Positions 22,917 to 32,078 of a stretch of DNA of 64,000 bases are shown here, one piece after another (within the stretch, counting starts at the first letter, position 1; each line of letters begins with the position of its first letter). A program made the translations under genes and the position numbers. Under the pieces are notes generated by a model. It was not told where the DNA came from, made no database searches, and saw nothing but the letters and a program-made list of their open reading frames with translations. Location of the stretch: positions 122,917 through 186,916 of the forward strand of contig JACPAV010000005.1 of the NCBI GenBank assembly GCA_016180645.1. Reading direction: 5' to 3'. This DNA comes from Nitrospirota bacterium. GTDB lineage: Bacteria > JACPQY01.

Positions 22917-25244
22917 TCAGGCGGCTGGAGGACCTCCCTGAGGGGCCCTCACCGAAGAACCGCCCTTGGCCGCTCCCGGCTCCGCCGGATCGGATCCTTT
23001 CCGCTTCTTGCGGAATCCTTTCCACCACACCCTCCCCGCCCGCGCCATCTCTTTCGCGCCATCACGCGCCCGCTCCTGCCATCTCTTGTCCTCGAAGTCG
23101 GCCTCTGGAACGTAACGGTAGTACTGGTAGCGATACTGGTACCGCGAATAAAAGTACGGCCCATGATAGTCCACGTCGTTCAGCACGATTCCAATGATGT
23201 TCCCCTTCGCATTCCGAAGCTGATCGATCGTCCGCATGAGAAGATCCCGCGAGGTCTTCCCGATCCGATAGACCAGCAGGATCCCGTCCACGTGCGGCGC
23301 GAGCACGGTGGAGTCCGCCACGGGCATCGTCGGCGGGCAATCCACAATCACGGTCTCGAAGGTTTCCTTCAGCTCCTTGAGAATCCCTCGTTGCATGAGC
23401 AGGTCCAGCGTGGTGGGCGGATGCACGGTGGTCGGTCCGGCGTTCAGAATGTGGAAATTGTCCAGCCCCGGACTCATCTCCAGCGTCTTAAGGTCCAGTC
23501 CATTGGCCAGGAAGTGTTCCACCCCCTTCACGCACTGCCGCCAGTCGACCCCCTCCGAAGCCACATTGGTCAACCCGACATCGTTCTCGATGGGGAAGAT
23601 CTTGTGCATCGTCGGCCTCCGGGTATTCCCCTCCACCAACACCGTTTTCGAGTTTCCCTGGGCAAACGAAAGCGCGAGGTTCGACGTGACAAACGACTTG
23701 CCCTCCTGCGGCGTGGCGCTCGTGACCAGAATGACCCGCAGGTTTTCTTTCCGCCGAAGCACCATGCGCAGGCTCTGGAAATGCTCGCTCACCGGCGACT
23801 TCGGCCAATGATGCACGACCATGGTGGTGGCATACGTCAAATCCGGCGCGATCATCCTTTTCCGCAAACGCCTCTCCTGCTCAATCGTTTCCTGAAGGTT
23901 GAAGTGCGGCACGATGGCCAGCACGGGCAACTTGAGAAACGACTCCACCTCGTGAACGGTGTCAAGCGAGAAGTCGAACGATTCCCGCAGAAACGCGAGT
24001 CCCATCCCGAGAATCAAGCCCACCGCCATCATCGAAAACACCGGCAGGAGGGATACCCTCTGCACCGGTGCGGTCGGCGTCACCGCCAGTTCGACGATCC
24101 GCACGTTGGTACTCTGCATCGTCCCGCCGAGCTGGGCCTGCTGGTACGCCTCGTCGGCGTGGTCGATCATGGCCTGGAGCCGTGCCACCTGCCGCTCCAG
24201 CCGCCCCAGCTCGATCTGTGACTCAAGGAACAGGGCGTTCTTCCCTTCCAGATCCAGCCTGTCCTGGACCCATCGGTTCTCCCTCTCCTCCACTTCACGA
24301 AGGGCATGATCCAAAAGTTCAAAGAGCTGTCTCGCGAGCGACCGGATATGGTCCTCCGCGAAACGGATGTCCGGGTGGGACGCCGTGAGCAGGATTTCCT
24401 TTTCCCGTTTCTCCAGGAGGGCCGATACGAGCGATCCTCGGATACGCTCGTACTCGGCGGGTGCGCCGGTCCACTCGAAAGACGGCACCGTTTCCCGCTC
24501 CATGAGATCCTCACGTTGAAGGAGATCCATCAGCTCCGAGATCCGTCGCCGTCGTTGGGCCAAGTCTGAGAGCCCATCCTCGACTTCGGTCATCCGCCGC
24601 AGGTTGACCTCGACGTTCTTCTCCACGCCGAGAATCCCGTGTTCGCGCCGAAAACGGCTTACCGCCTCCTCCGCGGTCTTGAGCATGACCTCCATCGCTT
24701 CCTGGCTCTTGCTGCTCACCAGCCGGGTCTCGCGGCTCTTCTCGGCCGCCCGCTCGAGCCGGTAGTCCTTGAACGCCGTCGCCACCCCGTTGGCCATATC
24801 CCGGGCCTCGCGCGGGTCGGAGCTCACCGCCAGGATGTCCAGGATTCGCGTCGAGGCGCGCTGCCTGGCCGTTATCCGGTCCTGAAGCTTGTGCAGAATG
24901 GCCAACATCTTCTCGTCCTGGAGCGCCTGCTCAACACCGATGTCCGCCGGGATGCTCCCGATCCTCTTCGCCATGGACAGCATCACCGGCAAACTCGTGA
25001 TGACATGAATCTCCGTCGCGATCTCAACGGACTCATCCAGGTAAACGTAGGAATTCACGTTGAAGGGCGCCTGTTCGAACTCGATGGTGGACCGCGCCCG
25101 GAATTGGGCGGTCTGTTTTCGCATGAACGCAAGACCCACCAACATGGAAACGCCGGCCGTAAGGGCGATGATCCACTTCCGCTTCCGGAACACCCGGAAG
25201 ACGTCCGGGAGCGTCTGAACCCTCGCTGAGGGAATGTCCGTCAT
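22917..25244 (-). CDS. Wzc-like polysaccharide copolymerase / bacterial tyrosine kinase
   Basis: The 775-aa protein has the Wzz-type N-terminus (FRVFRKRKWIIALTAGVSMLVG, first membrane helix), a long coiled periplasmic part and a second helix near residue 400. The cytoplasmic kinase domain has Walker A TSATPQEGKS, Walker A' VLVEGNTRRP (Gly-Asn in place of the common Asp) and VIVDCPPTMP. A tyrosine cluster (YSRYQYRYQYYRY) near the end is the autophosphorylation site. Such proteins set chain length in exopolysaccharide export. No polymerase or flippase gene is next to it. Confidence 0.85.
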   Translation of the reverse strand: MTDIPSARVQTLPDVFRVFRKRKWIIALTAGVSMLVGLAFMRKQTAQFRARSTIEFEQAPFNVNSYVYLDESVEIATEIHVITSLPVMLSMAKRIGSIPADIGVEQALQDEKMLAILHKLQDRITARQRASTRILDILAVSSDPREARDMANGVATAFKDYRLERAAEKSRETRLVSSKSQEAMEVMLKTAEEAVSRFRREHGILGVEKNVEVNLRRMTEVEDGLSDLAQRRRRISELMDLLQREDLMERETVPSFEWTGAPAEYERIRGSLVSALLEKREKEILLTASHPDIRFAEDHIRSLARQLFELLDHALREVEERENRWVQDRLDLEGKNALFLESQIELGRLERQVARLQAMIDHADEAYQQAQLGGTMQSTNVRIVELAVTPTAPVQRVSLLPVFSMMAVGLILGMGLAFLRESFDFSLDTVHEVESFLKLPVLAIVPHFNLQETIEQERRLRKRMIAPDLTYATTMVVHHWPKSPVSEHFQSLRMVLRRKENLRVILVTSATPQEGKSFVTSNLALSFAQGNSKTVLVEGNTRRPTMHKIFPIENDVGLTNVASEGVDWRQCVKGVEHFLANGLDLKTLEMSPGLDNFHILNAGPTTVHPPTTLDLLMQRGILKELKETFETVIVDCPPTMPVADSTVLAPHVDGILLVYRIGKTSRDLLMRTIDQLRNAKGNIIGIVLNDVDYHGPYFYSRYQYRYQYYRYVPEADFEDKRWQERARDGAKEMARAGRVWWKGFRKKRKGSDPAEPGAAKGGSSVRAPQGGPPAA

Positions 25245-25294
25245 GTCCCTATGACCGGAAGCCCTTCAACGCCTTGAGAAAGGCTTTCGGAGGA

Positions 25295-26311
25295 TCACTT
25301 CTCTTTCTCTGGGCCGGGTGCCGCGACGTGCTTCCCGTCGTCCGAAACGGCCGGCGAATCCTGCACCTGCTCCTTGATGTAAAGCATCGGGCTCCGCTTC
25401 AGGTCGAGAACCTTCACCGCGGAAAGGCGCGCCACCGGCTCGCCCACCAATTCGACCACCGGCTTGAGAGGATTCGCCGAACTGGTCTTTAAGACCCGCG
25501 CCAGTTTCTCGTTCGACAACCGCACGAGAGTTCCAGGTGGATACGGTGTGATCCGGCGCAGGGCGGCAATCCAGACGTCTTTGGGAAACTTCTCCTTCCC
25601 CTCCGAAACGAGAATCTGAAATCCCTCATAGAAGGATTTTGGCTTCCGGTACGGGCGGAAGTGCGTGATGCTCTCGATCGTATCGCAGAAGCCGATGATC
25701 CGCGCATAGGTGTCGATCTCGTCGCCTTTGAGCTGCTGGGGATACCCGGTCCCGTCCTGCCGTTCCTGCTCCTGATAAACCAGCCGCGCAAACGCATCGC
25801 TCAGTTGCGATCCTTCCAACAACCTCCGGCCCTCCGTGGGATGGCTTTCAACGATGCGCCGTTCGCGCTCGGTCAGCGGCCGCGGCATGTCGATCAGGTC
25901 GGCCGGCAGCTCGCACATCCCGATGTCGTGGAGCAGCGCCCCGGCCCCGAGTATCAGGTTGTCCCGCCCCCGAACGTCCAGTTCGAAGCCCAAGGCCATG
26001 GACAGAATGCCCACGTTGAGCGAATGTTCGGCGATGAAATCTCCCTGGTACGCGGCCACGTCGTACTGAAAGACCTTTTCGATCCACAGCTCGGGGCGGC
26101 TCTCCATGTCGGTAAGAACATCGGTCAGGAGATTGAACAAATACGGCTCGTCAAAACTGCGCTGATTCTTCAGCCTGTCCAGAATTTTCTGGAATTCCTC
26201 CTTCAGACCCAAGTACTTGGAACGAACCATCTCCCGCTGTTCCTTCATCGCAGCGGAAAGCTCGTTCAAAGCCAGATCGCCGGCCGGCAAAACGGGACTC
26301 ATCCGGTGCAT
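25295..26311 (-). CDS. HD-GYP domain protein, probable cyclic-di-GMP phosphodiesterase
   Basis: The product (338 aa from ATG 26311, with AGAAGG upstream) has a helical N-terminal region and then the HD-GYP series: HSLNVG, LLHDIGM (HD pair), HPTEGRRLL, and QERQDGTGYPQ (GYP). These ligate the metals of cyclic-di-GMP phosphodiesterases. The C-terminal ~90 residues form a PilZ-sized or regulatory tail. It lies 50 bases upstream of the tyrosine-kinase gene on the same strand, a plausible link between c-di-GMP and polysaccharide export. Confidence 0.8.
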   Translation of the reverse strand: MHRMSPVLPAGDLALNELSAAMKEQREMVRSKYLGLKEEFQKILDRLKNQRSFDEPYLFNLLTDVLTDMESRPELWIEKVFQYDVAAYQGDFIAEHSLNVGILSMALGFELDVRGRDNLILGAGALLHDIGMCELPADLIDMPRPLTERERRIVESHPTEGRRLLEGSQLSDAFARLVYQEQERQDGTGYPQQLKGDEIDTYARIIGFCDTIESITHFRPYRKPKSFYEGFQILVSEGKEKFPKDVWIAALRRITPYPPGTLVRLSNEKLARVLKTSSANPLKPVVELVGEPVARLSAVKVLDLKRSPMLYIKEQVQDSPAVSDDGKHVAAPGPEKEK

Positions 26312-26450
26312 AATACCTTCTCTCACCCTCCTTCGCAAACGATCCCCACACTCTGGGTGTCACGATGCTCGAAATGCCCCTCGCCGGAAGACCCAACCCA
26401 CCCACGTTTGCCTCCCTGGGGCGGGGGTTTGACCCCCGTCAGGTTTCCAC

Positions 26451-26479
26451 TTGACAAAATACCCCATGGCGACTATGAA
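26451..26479 (+). promoter_or_regulatory. sigma-70-type promoter for the secreted-protein gene
   Basis: TTGACA (26451-26456), 17-base spacer, TATGAA (26474-26479): near-consensus housekeeping promoter. A GGGGG/CCCCC hairpin (26422-26437) lies just upstream. Transcription should start near 26486, giving a leader of about 50 bases. Confidence 0.75.
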
Positions 26480-26536
26480 TGGACAAAACTTTGTTATTCA
26501 GGTAACCTATTTTTGTCCGATTTGGAGGGAGGCTCG

Positions 26537-28570
26537 ATGAAATCAGCGCTTCGAAACCTGCTAGGATTGTTCTTGATCGCCACCGCATTCACCGGCGCCG
26601 TCTGCGGAACCGAGACGCCGCCGGACAGCGGTGACATCGAAAAACTCGTTTCCAAACTTTATGTCAATTCGAATGACGCCCAAGCCCAGCAGGATCTTCT
26701 AAAAGCGCTGGCCACCGCGAAATCGGACATCTGCACCACCGACAAGGACGGCAATGGCGTGGTCCCCGCGATGGACGTGGTCAATCTGGCCAAGTCGCGG
26801 ATCAGCAATGCGCCGATCGAAAAGCCGGCGAGCACGAGCGCGACCTCCGATGCCGCGGCCAAAACCAACACGGAACTGTTCCTCGAGAGAATCTCCGCCG
26901 TCTGTCCCGAGCATAAGGCTGAAGCCAATTTCACCAAGACCATGTTCAAGGTCGGCCAAGCCATCGCTCCCATCTCGGATCTCCTGGGCCTCACTTCCGT
27001 CTTCTCCGGCGGAGGTACGCCCGACATCAACAAGCTCATCGGTCCCATCACCGGCATCCTCACTCCCGAAACCCCCTGCGCGGACAAAGGGCTCGCCCAG
27101 TGCGGCAAAGAAATGTCCGACGCCGTGGACGCCATGGGCGCGGACATCAGCGCCAAGACCTACGAGCTCACGGACGTGACGGTCACCGTGGACACGACCA
27201 CCGCCAACCTCAGCGGCAAGTATAATGAAGCGACGCTGCGCACGATCGGCGCGGTGGGATCCATGGTCCACGGCCTCTTCTACTTCCTCGCCGCCCACGT
27301 GGATCTCACGGCACTCCTCCCGGAAATCACTCCCCTGATTCCTCTCTTCACCGGCGGCGGCCTCGGCTTCGATACGGCCGGCCAAATTCTCACCACGGTC
27401 GACGCCTTGGACGGGGTGATCGTAAAGGTCCTCGAAGGTCCGATTGACCCGACCACGCGCGCCGTCAGCTCGGCCGGTTCCGAAAAACTGGCGACCTCGC
27501 GCGACAGCACGGCCCAGGCCATCAAGTGGATCAATGAAGACGGCAAGTCCAAGCCCGTCATCATCACCGCCGTCGAACAGAGCAAGGAAGACGGCCTCGG
27601 TGTCCGTTTCTACGATGACAACGGCAACGCCACCCTCGATGGATGCGACGAAATCCAGGTCAACCTGGGCTTCGTGTCGCAATTCCTCAGCGACTTCTAC
27701 ATGACCGCGAACGCCGAAGGCTGCACCGGCGGCGTGAGGTCCAGCTCTTTCGAGTTGCCCGCCAAGTCCGGCGACAAGAACATCGATTACACCAAGCTCT
27801 TTTCAGGGGCAGCCGCAACCCTCTCCCAGTTCCAGAGCGCCGTGTCCAACAAGAGCCTGCCCATCGCGGCACGCGACCTCAATACGATCCTTGTGGCCGT
27901 CGGCGAAGATGAGATCAAGGATGTCTTCCAGATCTATCCCGGCGTCGTCTTCGAGTCCGGCCTGAGCTTCATGACACCCGGCAAACCCGGCACGGCTGCC
28001 GGCAAAGCCAGCGCCCTCAAGGACTACTTCGAAATGGAAATCAGCGCGGATGCCCCGGCCTGTCCGGATGGGAAGACCAAGGACGGCGCGTTTGTCTGCA
28101 AGAGCAAGGACGGCAAGTCCGACCAATCGAAGCTCATCTCCCGGGGCGACGCCGATCATTTCGGCGGCGCGGTGACCAAGGACAGCATCTACGTCACCGA
28201 GAAGCTCCTGGATGTGAATGCAAAGAAAGCGGACGACACCTTCCGCGCGGCCGAGGGCGGCGGTTTCCTGCCCTACCTCCTCTTCAAGAACGCCGACCTC
28301 AAGGGCTTCGCGAAGGTCTCCAACACTCTGATCACCGAAATGACCACCGCTGTCGCCGACGCCGAGGCGGACGGCATCTGCAAGAGGAAAATCGCGCAGA
28401 CATCCGGGAGCATGGTGCCCGTCGATGCCCGGTTCATGAATGCGCTGATCAACTTCGGCCTCGTTCAGTCCATGGCCTGCGGAGTAGACAGCCAGCTCGG
28501 CGGCCTGCTCGGCGGCATGGATATTTCAAGCGGCCTCTCCATTCCGGGCCTGACGGCGAGCGCCCGATAA
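26537..28570 (+). CDS. large secreted protein of unknown function
   Basis: The 677-aa product begins MKSALRNLLGLFLIATAFTG, a signal peptide; a cysteine at residue 23 could be a lipidation site, but the lipobox is poor. I recognise no enzymatic domain. Two calcium-loop-like segments are visible: DKDGNGVVPAMD (residues 69-80) and DDNGNATLDGCDE (about 359-371). There are several Gly/Ala-rich hydrophobic stretches, paired cysteines, and a Gly-rich C-terminus. The start has a clear Shine-Dalgarno (GGAGGG) and a near-consensus promoter. It is monocistronic by appearance and probably strongly expressed at the cell surface or periplasm. Confidence 0.75.
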   Translation: MKSALRNLLGLFLIATAFTGAVCGTETPPDSGDIEKLVSKLYVNSNDAQAQQDLLKALATAKSDICTTDKDGNGVVPAMDVVNLAKSRISNAPIEKPASTSATSDAAAKTNTELFLERISAVCPEHKAEANFTKTMFKVGQAIAPISDLLGLTSVFSGGGTPDINKLIGPITGILTPETPCADKGLAQCGKEMSDAVDAMGADISAKTYELTDVTVTVDTTTANLSGKYNEATLRTIGAVGSMVHGLFYFLAAHVDLTALLPEITPLIPLFTGGGLGFDTAGQILTTVDALDGVIVKVLEGPIDPTTRAVSSAGSEKLATSRDSTAQAIKWINEDGKSKPVIITAVEQSKEDGLGVRFYDDNGNATLDGCDEIQVNLGFVSQFLSDFYMTANAEGCTGGVRSSSFELPAKSGDKNIDYTKLFSGAAATLSQFQSAVSNKSLPIAARDLNTILVAVGEDEIKDVFQIYPGVVFESGLSFMTPGKPGTAAGKASALKDYFEMEISADAPACPDGKTKDGAFVCKSKDGKSDQSKLISRGDADHFGGAVTKDSIYVTEKLLDVNAKKADDTFRAAEGGGFLPYLLFKNADLKGFAKVSNTLITEMTTAVADAEADGICKRKIAQTSGSMVPVDARFMNALINFGLVQSMACGVDSQLGGLLGGMDISSGLSIPGLTASAR

Positions 28571-28607
28571 CCCGAGGGGAAGCTACAGAAGTCAGTCATC
28601 CCACCCT

Positions 28608-28644
28608 GGCCCCGGCTCAAGCGTGCCCCTCCGCTGCCGGGGCC
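28608..28644. terminator. hairpin after the secreted-protein gene
   Basis: A 9-bp perfect stem GGCCCCGGC/GCCGGGGCC with a 19-base loop, 38 bases after the stop. There is no T-tract, so it could be a terminator or an mRNA 3' stabiliser. Confidence 0.4.
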
Positions 28645-28682
28645 TGGCCCCTTCCCGCCACGGGACGTGGCGCGTGAAGCCT

Positions 28683-28782
28683 GAATCGTAAATCGTGAAT
28701 CGAAAATCGAGAACCCGACCCTTCCTCGCTCTCCTCGGCGTGCTTGCCACGCCGCTGTTACCGATTCTCGATTCTCGATTCT
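28683..28782. repeat. two heptamer arrays, partly coding
   Basis: The first array (28683-28710) reads GAATCGT, AAATCGT, GAATCGA, AAATCGA. The second (28762-28782) is three perfect CGATTCT units. Both belong to the dispersed heptamer family. The first contains the predicted GTG start of the PpiC-like gene, and the second lies in its signal-peptide region. Confidence 0.7.
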
Positions 28783-29675
28783 CGTCCTCGACGTCCGCCT
28801 CGGAGGCTCGCACGATCGACACCATAGTGGCCGTAGTCAACGGCGAACCGATCACCTACTACGATCTGAAAACAACTTATGCCTTCGCCCAGGGTGAAGC
28901 GGCTCCCGCCCAGCCCAATCCACGAGATCCCACCAGCCGCCCCCTGCGCGCATTCCTCGAACAGCTCATCAACGACAAGATCATCGCCCAGGAGGTTGCC
29001 AAGCGGGGAATCCGCGTCACGGAGGAAGAGGTCGCCGAGCAGATTCGTCACATCCGCCGGCAAAACAACCTGACGGAAGAGGCCTTCCGGATGGCCCTCC
29101 AGGACCAGGGCATCACGTTCGATATCTACCGCGAGAAAATGGCCGAAGAAATGCGGAAAGGGCGGCTCATCGAAATGGACGTGCGGTCGCAGATCGACAT
29201 TACGGACACGATGATCCAGGCCTACTTCGCCCAGCACCAGTCCGATCTCGCCGTGCCCGGCAAAGTCACCCTTTCCAAAATCCTCCTCAGGAAAGGATCC
29301 GCCCGCGTTGCCGAGGTGACCCAAGCGATCAAGGCCGGGAAGGACTTTCAAGAATTGGCCCGAGGCTACTCGGAGGATTCCGTTACGGCCTCCCGCGGCG
29401 GCCGTGAGAGGCCGAAGGATCTCTCCGACCTGCACCCGCTCATCCGCGAAAAAGTGTCCACCGCGGGCCCAGGAGACATTCTCGGCCCTCTCGAAATCGA
29501 CAAGGACGTTTACTTCCTCCGGGTCGAGGATCTCCAACAGAAACGAACGCCGGTGCTCGAAGACGCGCGCGACTCCATTCACCGGAAGCTCACTCAAGAT
29601 CAAGTCTACGACAAGCTCCAGGTCTGGATCGACCAGCTTCGCTCCCGCTCGGTGATCGAAGTCTCCTGGGATTGA
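28695..29675 (+). CDS. SurA/PpiC-like peptidyl-prolyl isomerase chaperone
   Basis: The product (326 aa) has a hydrophobic N-terminus (FLALLGVLATPLLPIL), then the SurA N-terminal domain starting IDTIVAVVNGEPITYYDL with FLEQLINDKIIAQEV. A parvulin domain follows (VTLSKILLRKG.., FQELARGYSEDSVTASRGG, GDILGPLEIDKDVYFLRV). It would assist outer-membrane protein folding in the periplasm. The N-terminal 30 residues are largely encoded by heptamer repeats, so the exact start (GTG at 28695) is uncertain. ccsA and hemA follow downstream. Confidence 0.8.
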   Translation: MNRKSRTRPFLALLGVLATPLLPILDSRFSSSTSASEARTIDTIVAVVNGEPITYYDLKTTYAFAQGEAAPAQPNPRDPTSRPLRAFLEQLINDKIIAQEVAKRGIRVTEEEVAEQIRHIRRQNNLTEEAFRMALQDQGITFDIYREKMAEEMRKGRLIEMDVRSQIDITDTMIQAYFAQHQSDLAVPGKVTLSKILLRKGSARVAEVTQAIKAGKDFQELARGYSEDSVTASRGGRERPKDLSDLHPLIREKVSTAGPGDILGPLEIDKDVYFLRVEDLQQKRTPVLEDARDSIHRKLTQDQVYDKLQVWIDQLRSRSVIEVSWD

Positions 29676-29743
29676 CCCTCCTCTATCGAGGCTAAGCCCC
29701 TCTATAGTGACCCGTCTCCCACTATAGAGGCTTAGCAGGAGGC

Positions 29744-29843
29744 GTAGGGGAGCATCTTCAGATGCTCCCTCTTGTCGGGAGGGTCTGAAGACCCTCCCCT
29801 ACTTGCTCCCTCTTCTTGTGAGGGCCTGAAGGCCCTCCCCTAC
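29744..29843. repeat. cluster of three GTAG/TTYA hairpins plus an upstream stem-loop
   Basis: Hairpins at 29744-29769 (plus), 29777-29802 (minus) and 29820-29843 (minus). The first two form the 59-bp unit that is the exact reverse complement of 7477-7535. Just upstream (29686-29740) a CTATAGTG/CACTATAG stem is flanked by GAGGCTAAGC/GGCTTAGC segments like those in hemC. The rest of the 29676-29941 gap shows no gene. Confidence 0.8.
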
Positions 29844-29941
29844 GAAGCTTCTCCTGACCGCCGATCCCTGATTCCTAGCCCCGCATCTGACCTCCGTCAT
29901 GTTTGTAATAGCCTCCCCTGTGATGATCTAATGGTGTGACC

Positions 29942-30754
29942 ATGCACGACACGGACCTCTTTCTCGCCGCCGGCGTCTGCTATGCCCTGGGTACCGTCGG
30001 CTACCTCCTCTACCTCGCGAAACTCTCGGTTTCGATGAAAACGCTGGGGTTCGGCGGCGTCCTCGCCGGACTCATCGTACAGCTCGTGGCCTTCGCCTGG
30101 AGGTTTTCTGCTCTGGGCTACCTTCCGATTGCCAGCTTCTACGAGGCCATCGCGTTCTTTCTTTGGTGCCTCCTGGCCATGCTCGCGGTTTTCCACACGC
30201 GCTACAACCTCGCCATCCTGGGCTCGTTTCTGTCGCCGCTGGCCCTGATCTTTCTCGTCCTCGGCGCCACCGCCCACAAGGGGCCATCACAGGTCCAGAT
30301 GCCCAGCAATCCCCTCTTCCCTTTTCACGTGGTTCTCTCCTTCCTCGGCGAGGCCGTTTTTACCATCGCCTGCGCCGCGTCCGTCATGTATCTCATCCAG
30401 GAGCGCCAGCTCAAACGCAAACACTTCGGCCCCATCTACCAGCGCCTTCCCTCCCTCTCCATGATTGAACAGCTCAACGCCCAGTGCCTCTACAGCGGAT
30501 TTGTGCTCCTCTCGGTCGGGGTGGCCCTCGGATTCATCATGGCCCGTCAGGAGTGGGGGCAGTTCTGGACGTGGGACCCCAAGCTGGTCTTCAGCACCGC
30601 CCTGTGGGCGCTCATCGCCTTGGCCCTCATTACTCGCCGCCTCCAGGGTTGGACGGGACGACGGTCCGCCGTCTTTATCCTCTTCACCTTCGTGGCCGTC
30701 CTGATGACCTTCATGGGCGTCAATTTCATGAGCGACCGTCACCGCTTCGGGTAA
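29942..30754 (+). CDS. ccsA: cytochrome c maturation protein CcsA/HemX family
   Basis: A polytopic membrane protein (270 aa) with about eight helices and the tryptophan-rich haem-handling motif EWGQFWTWDPKLVFS. Conserved histidines include one in FHVVLSFLGEA. CcsA with Ccs1/ResB presents haem for cytochrome c assembly; the HemX variant is usually encoded beside hemA, as here, and can affect HemA levels. The start is ATG 29942 (a GTG two codons earlier is possible). One base separates its stop from hemA, so the genes are coupled. Dihaem cytochrome genes elsewhere in the window are possible clients. Confidence 0.85.
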   Translation: MHDTDLFLAAGVCYALGTVGYLLYLAKLSVSMKTLGFGGVLAGLIVQLVAFAWRFSALGYLPIASFYEAIAFFLWCLLAMLAVFHTRYNLAILGSFLSPLALIFLVLGATAHKGPSQVQMPSNPLFPFHVVLSFLGEAVFTIACAASVMYLIQERQLKRKHFGPIYQRLPSLSMIEQLNAQCLYSGFVLLSVGVALGFIMARQEWGQFWTWDPKLVFSTALWALIALALITRRLQGWTGRRSAVFILFTFVAVLMTFMGVNFMSDRHRFG

Positions 30755-30755
30755 G

Positions 30756-32078
30756 GTGGAGCTGTCTCTTCTGCTCGTCGGCATCAATCACAAGACCTCG
30801 GACATCGAGATCCGCGAGAAGCTCTATTTCACCGAGGACCGCGCCCGATCCTTCCTCCGAACCCTGCCCGCCGACCTTCCTTCGGCGAAGGAAAGCGTCC
30901 TCATCTCCACGTGCAATCGCACGGAATGCTATTTCATGACGAGCCATTCTGATGACACCGCTTCCGCGCTGCTCCGTCGGCTCGGCAACGGAATACCCCG
31001 CATCGAGGAGCTCTTGAACGGCTCCGCCTATCGTTGGTCCGGACTGCAAGCCATGGAGCACCTGTTCTCCGTCACCTCCAGCCTCGATTCCATGCTCCCC
31101 GGAGAGACCCAGATCACCGGCCAAGTGCGCGACGCCTATCGATGGGCCCACGAGGAAGGAACCGTGGGCTACTACATGCACAAGACCTTCCAGAAGGCCC
31201 TTCAAGTGGCCAAGCGCGTCCGGCGTGAAACCCGAATCGGCGAGAACGTGGTCAGCCTGAGTCATGCCGCCGTCGAACTGGCCCGAAAAGTGTTCGCGGA
31301 CTTCTCCGAACGCACGCTTCTCGTTATCGGAACGGGAGAAATGGGGGAATTGGCCGCCCATCAGGCGAGGAAGCAGCAGGTGAAGAAATTGATCGTCACG
31401 AGCCGCACCGAGCAACGCGCGGCTGCGCTCGCTTCTCAAACCGGCGGCATCCCACACTCGATCACCGAGTTGGAAAGCCTTCTTCGGGAGTGCGACCTCG
31501 TCATTGCCTCCGCGGCCGCCCCCGAGCCGATGGTCACGACGGAGATGGTCCGCCGCATCCTTCCCCACCGAAGGGGCCGGACGCTGGTGCTGATCGATCT
31601 CGGCATGCCGCGCAACATCCAAGCCGATATCCACACCCTGGAAAACGTATACGTGTACGATCTCGACGATCTCCAGCAGATCATTCACGACAGCCTGACG
31701 CTCCGCCAGGAGGAAGCGGCCAAGGGCCGACTTATCGTGCACGAGGCGGCAGAATCCTTCATGGGCCAGTTTCATTCGCAGGATATCGAACAGGTCATCG
31801 TCTTCTTCCGCCAGAAGCTGGAGGCCATCGGCAAGAAGGAACTTGATCGATTCCTCCCCAAAATGGATGGCCTTTCGCCGGAGCAGAAGGAACTCGTCCA
31901 AAACGTCACGCATAACATCGTCCAGAAGGTTCTCCACGAGCCGATCACCCGCTTGAAACAGGAATCTTCCCAAGGATCCGGTCTGGGCGGTCCCGATGCA
32001 CCCAGCTCACGCGAGACGGCTTCGAAGGACTGGCTCAAGGAGGCGCTCGTGGAACTGTTCAACCTCAAGCCTTCGTGA
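30756..32078 (+). CDS. hemA: glutamyl-tRNA reductase
   Basis: The 440-aa enzyme reduces Glu-tRNA to glutamate-1-semialdehyde with NADPH, the first committed step of C5 haem synthesis. The catalytic cysteine is in LISTCNRTE (C53). The NADPH-binding segment VIGTGEMGELAAHQA and the C-terminal dimerisation helix are present. GTG start. It is followed by hemC in a 4-base overlap (GTGA). hemL, the next pathway enzyme, is at 37301. Confidence 0.95.
   Translation: MELSLLLVGINHKTSDIEIREKLYFTEDRARSFLRTLPADLPSAKESVLISTCNRTECYFMTSHSDDTASALLRRLGNGIPRIEELLNGSAYRWSGLQAMEHLFSVTSSLDSMLPGETQITGQVRDAYRWAHEEGTVGYYMHKTFQKALQVAKRVRRETRIGENVVSLSHAAVELARKVFADFSERTLLVIGTGEMGELAAHQARKQQVKKLIVTSRTEQRAAALASQTGGIPHSITELESLLRECDLVIASAAAPEPMVTTEMVRRILPHRRGRTLVLIDLGMPRNIQADIHTLENVYVYDLDDLQQIIHDSLTLRQEEAAKGRLIVHEAAESFMGQFHSQDIEQVIVFFRQKLEAIGKKELDRFLPKMDGLSPEQKELVQNVTHNIVQKVLHEPITRLKQESSQGSGLGGPDAPSSRETASKDWLKEALVELFNLKPS

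Noticed and set aside
25661..26536. Long upstream extension of the secreted-protein gene
   Set aside because: It runs antisense through the HD-GYP gene; the signal peptide, Shine-Dalgarno and promoter all point to ATG 26537.
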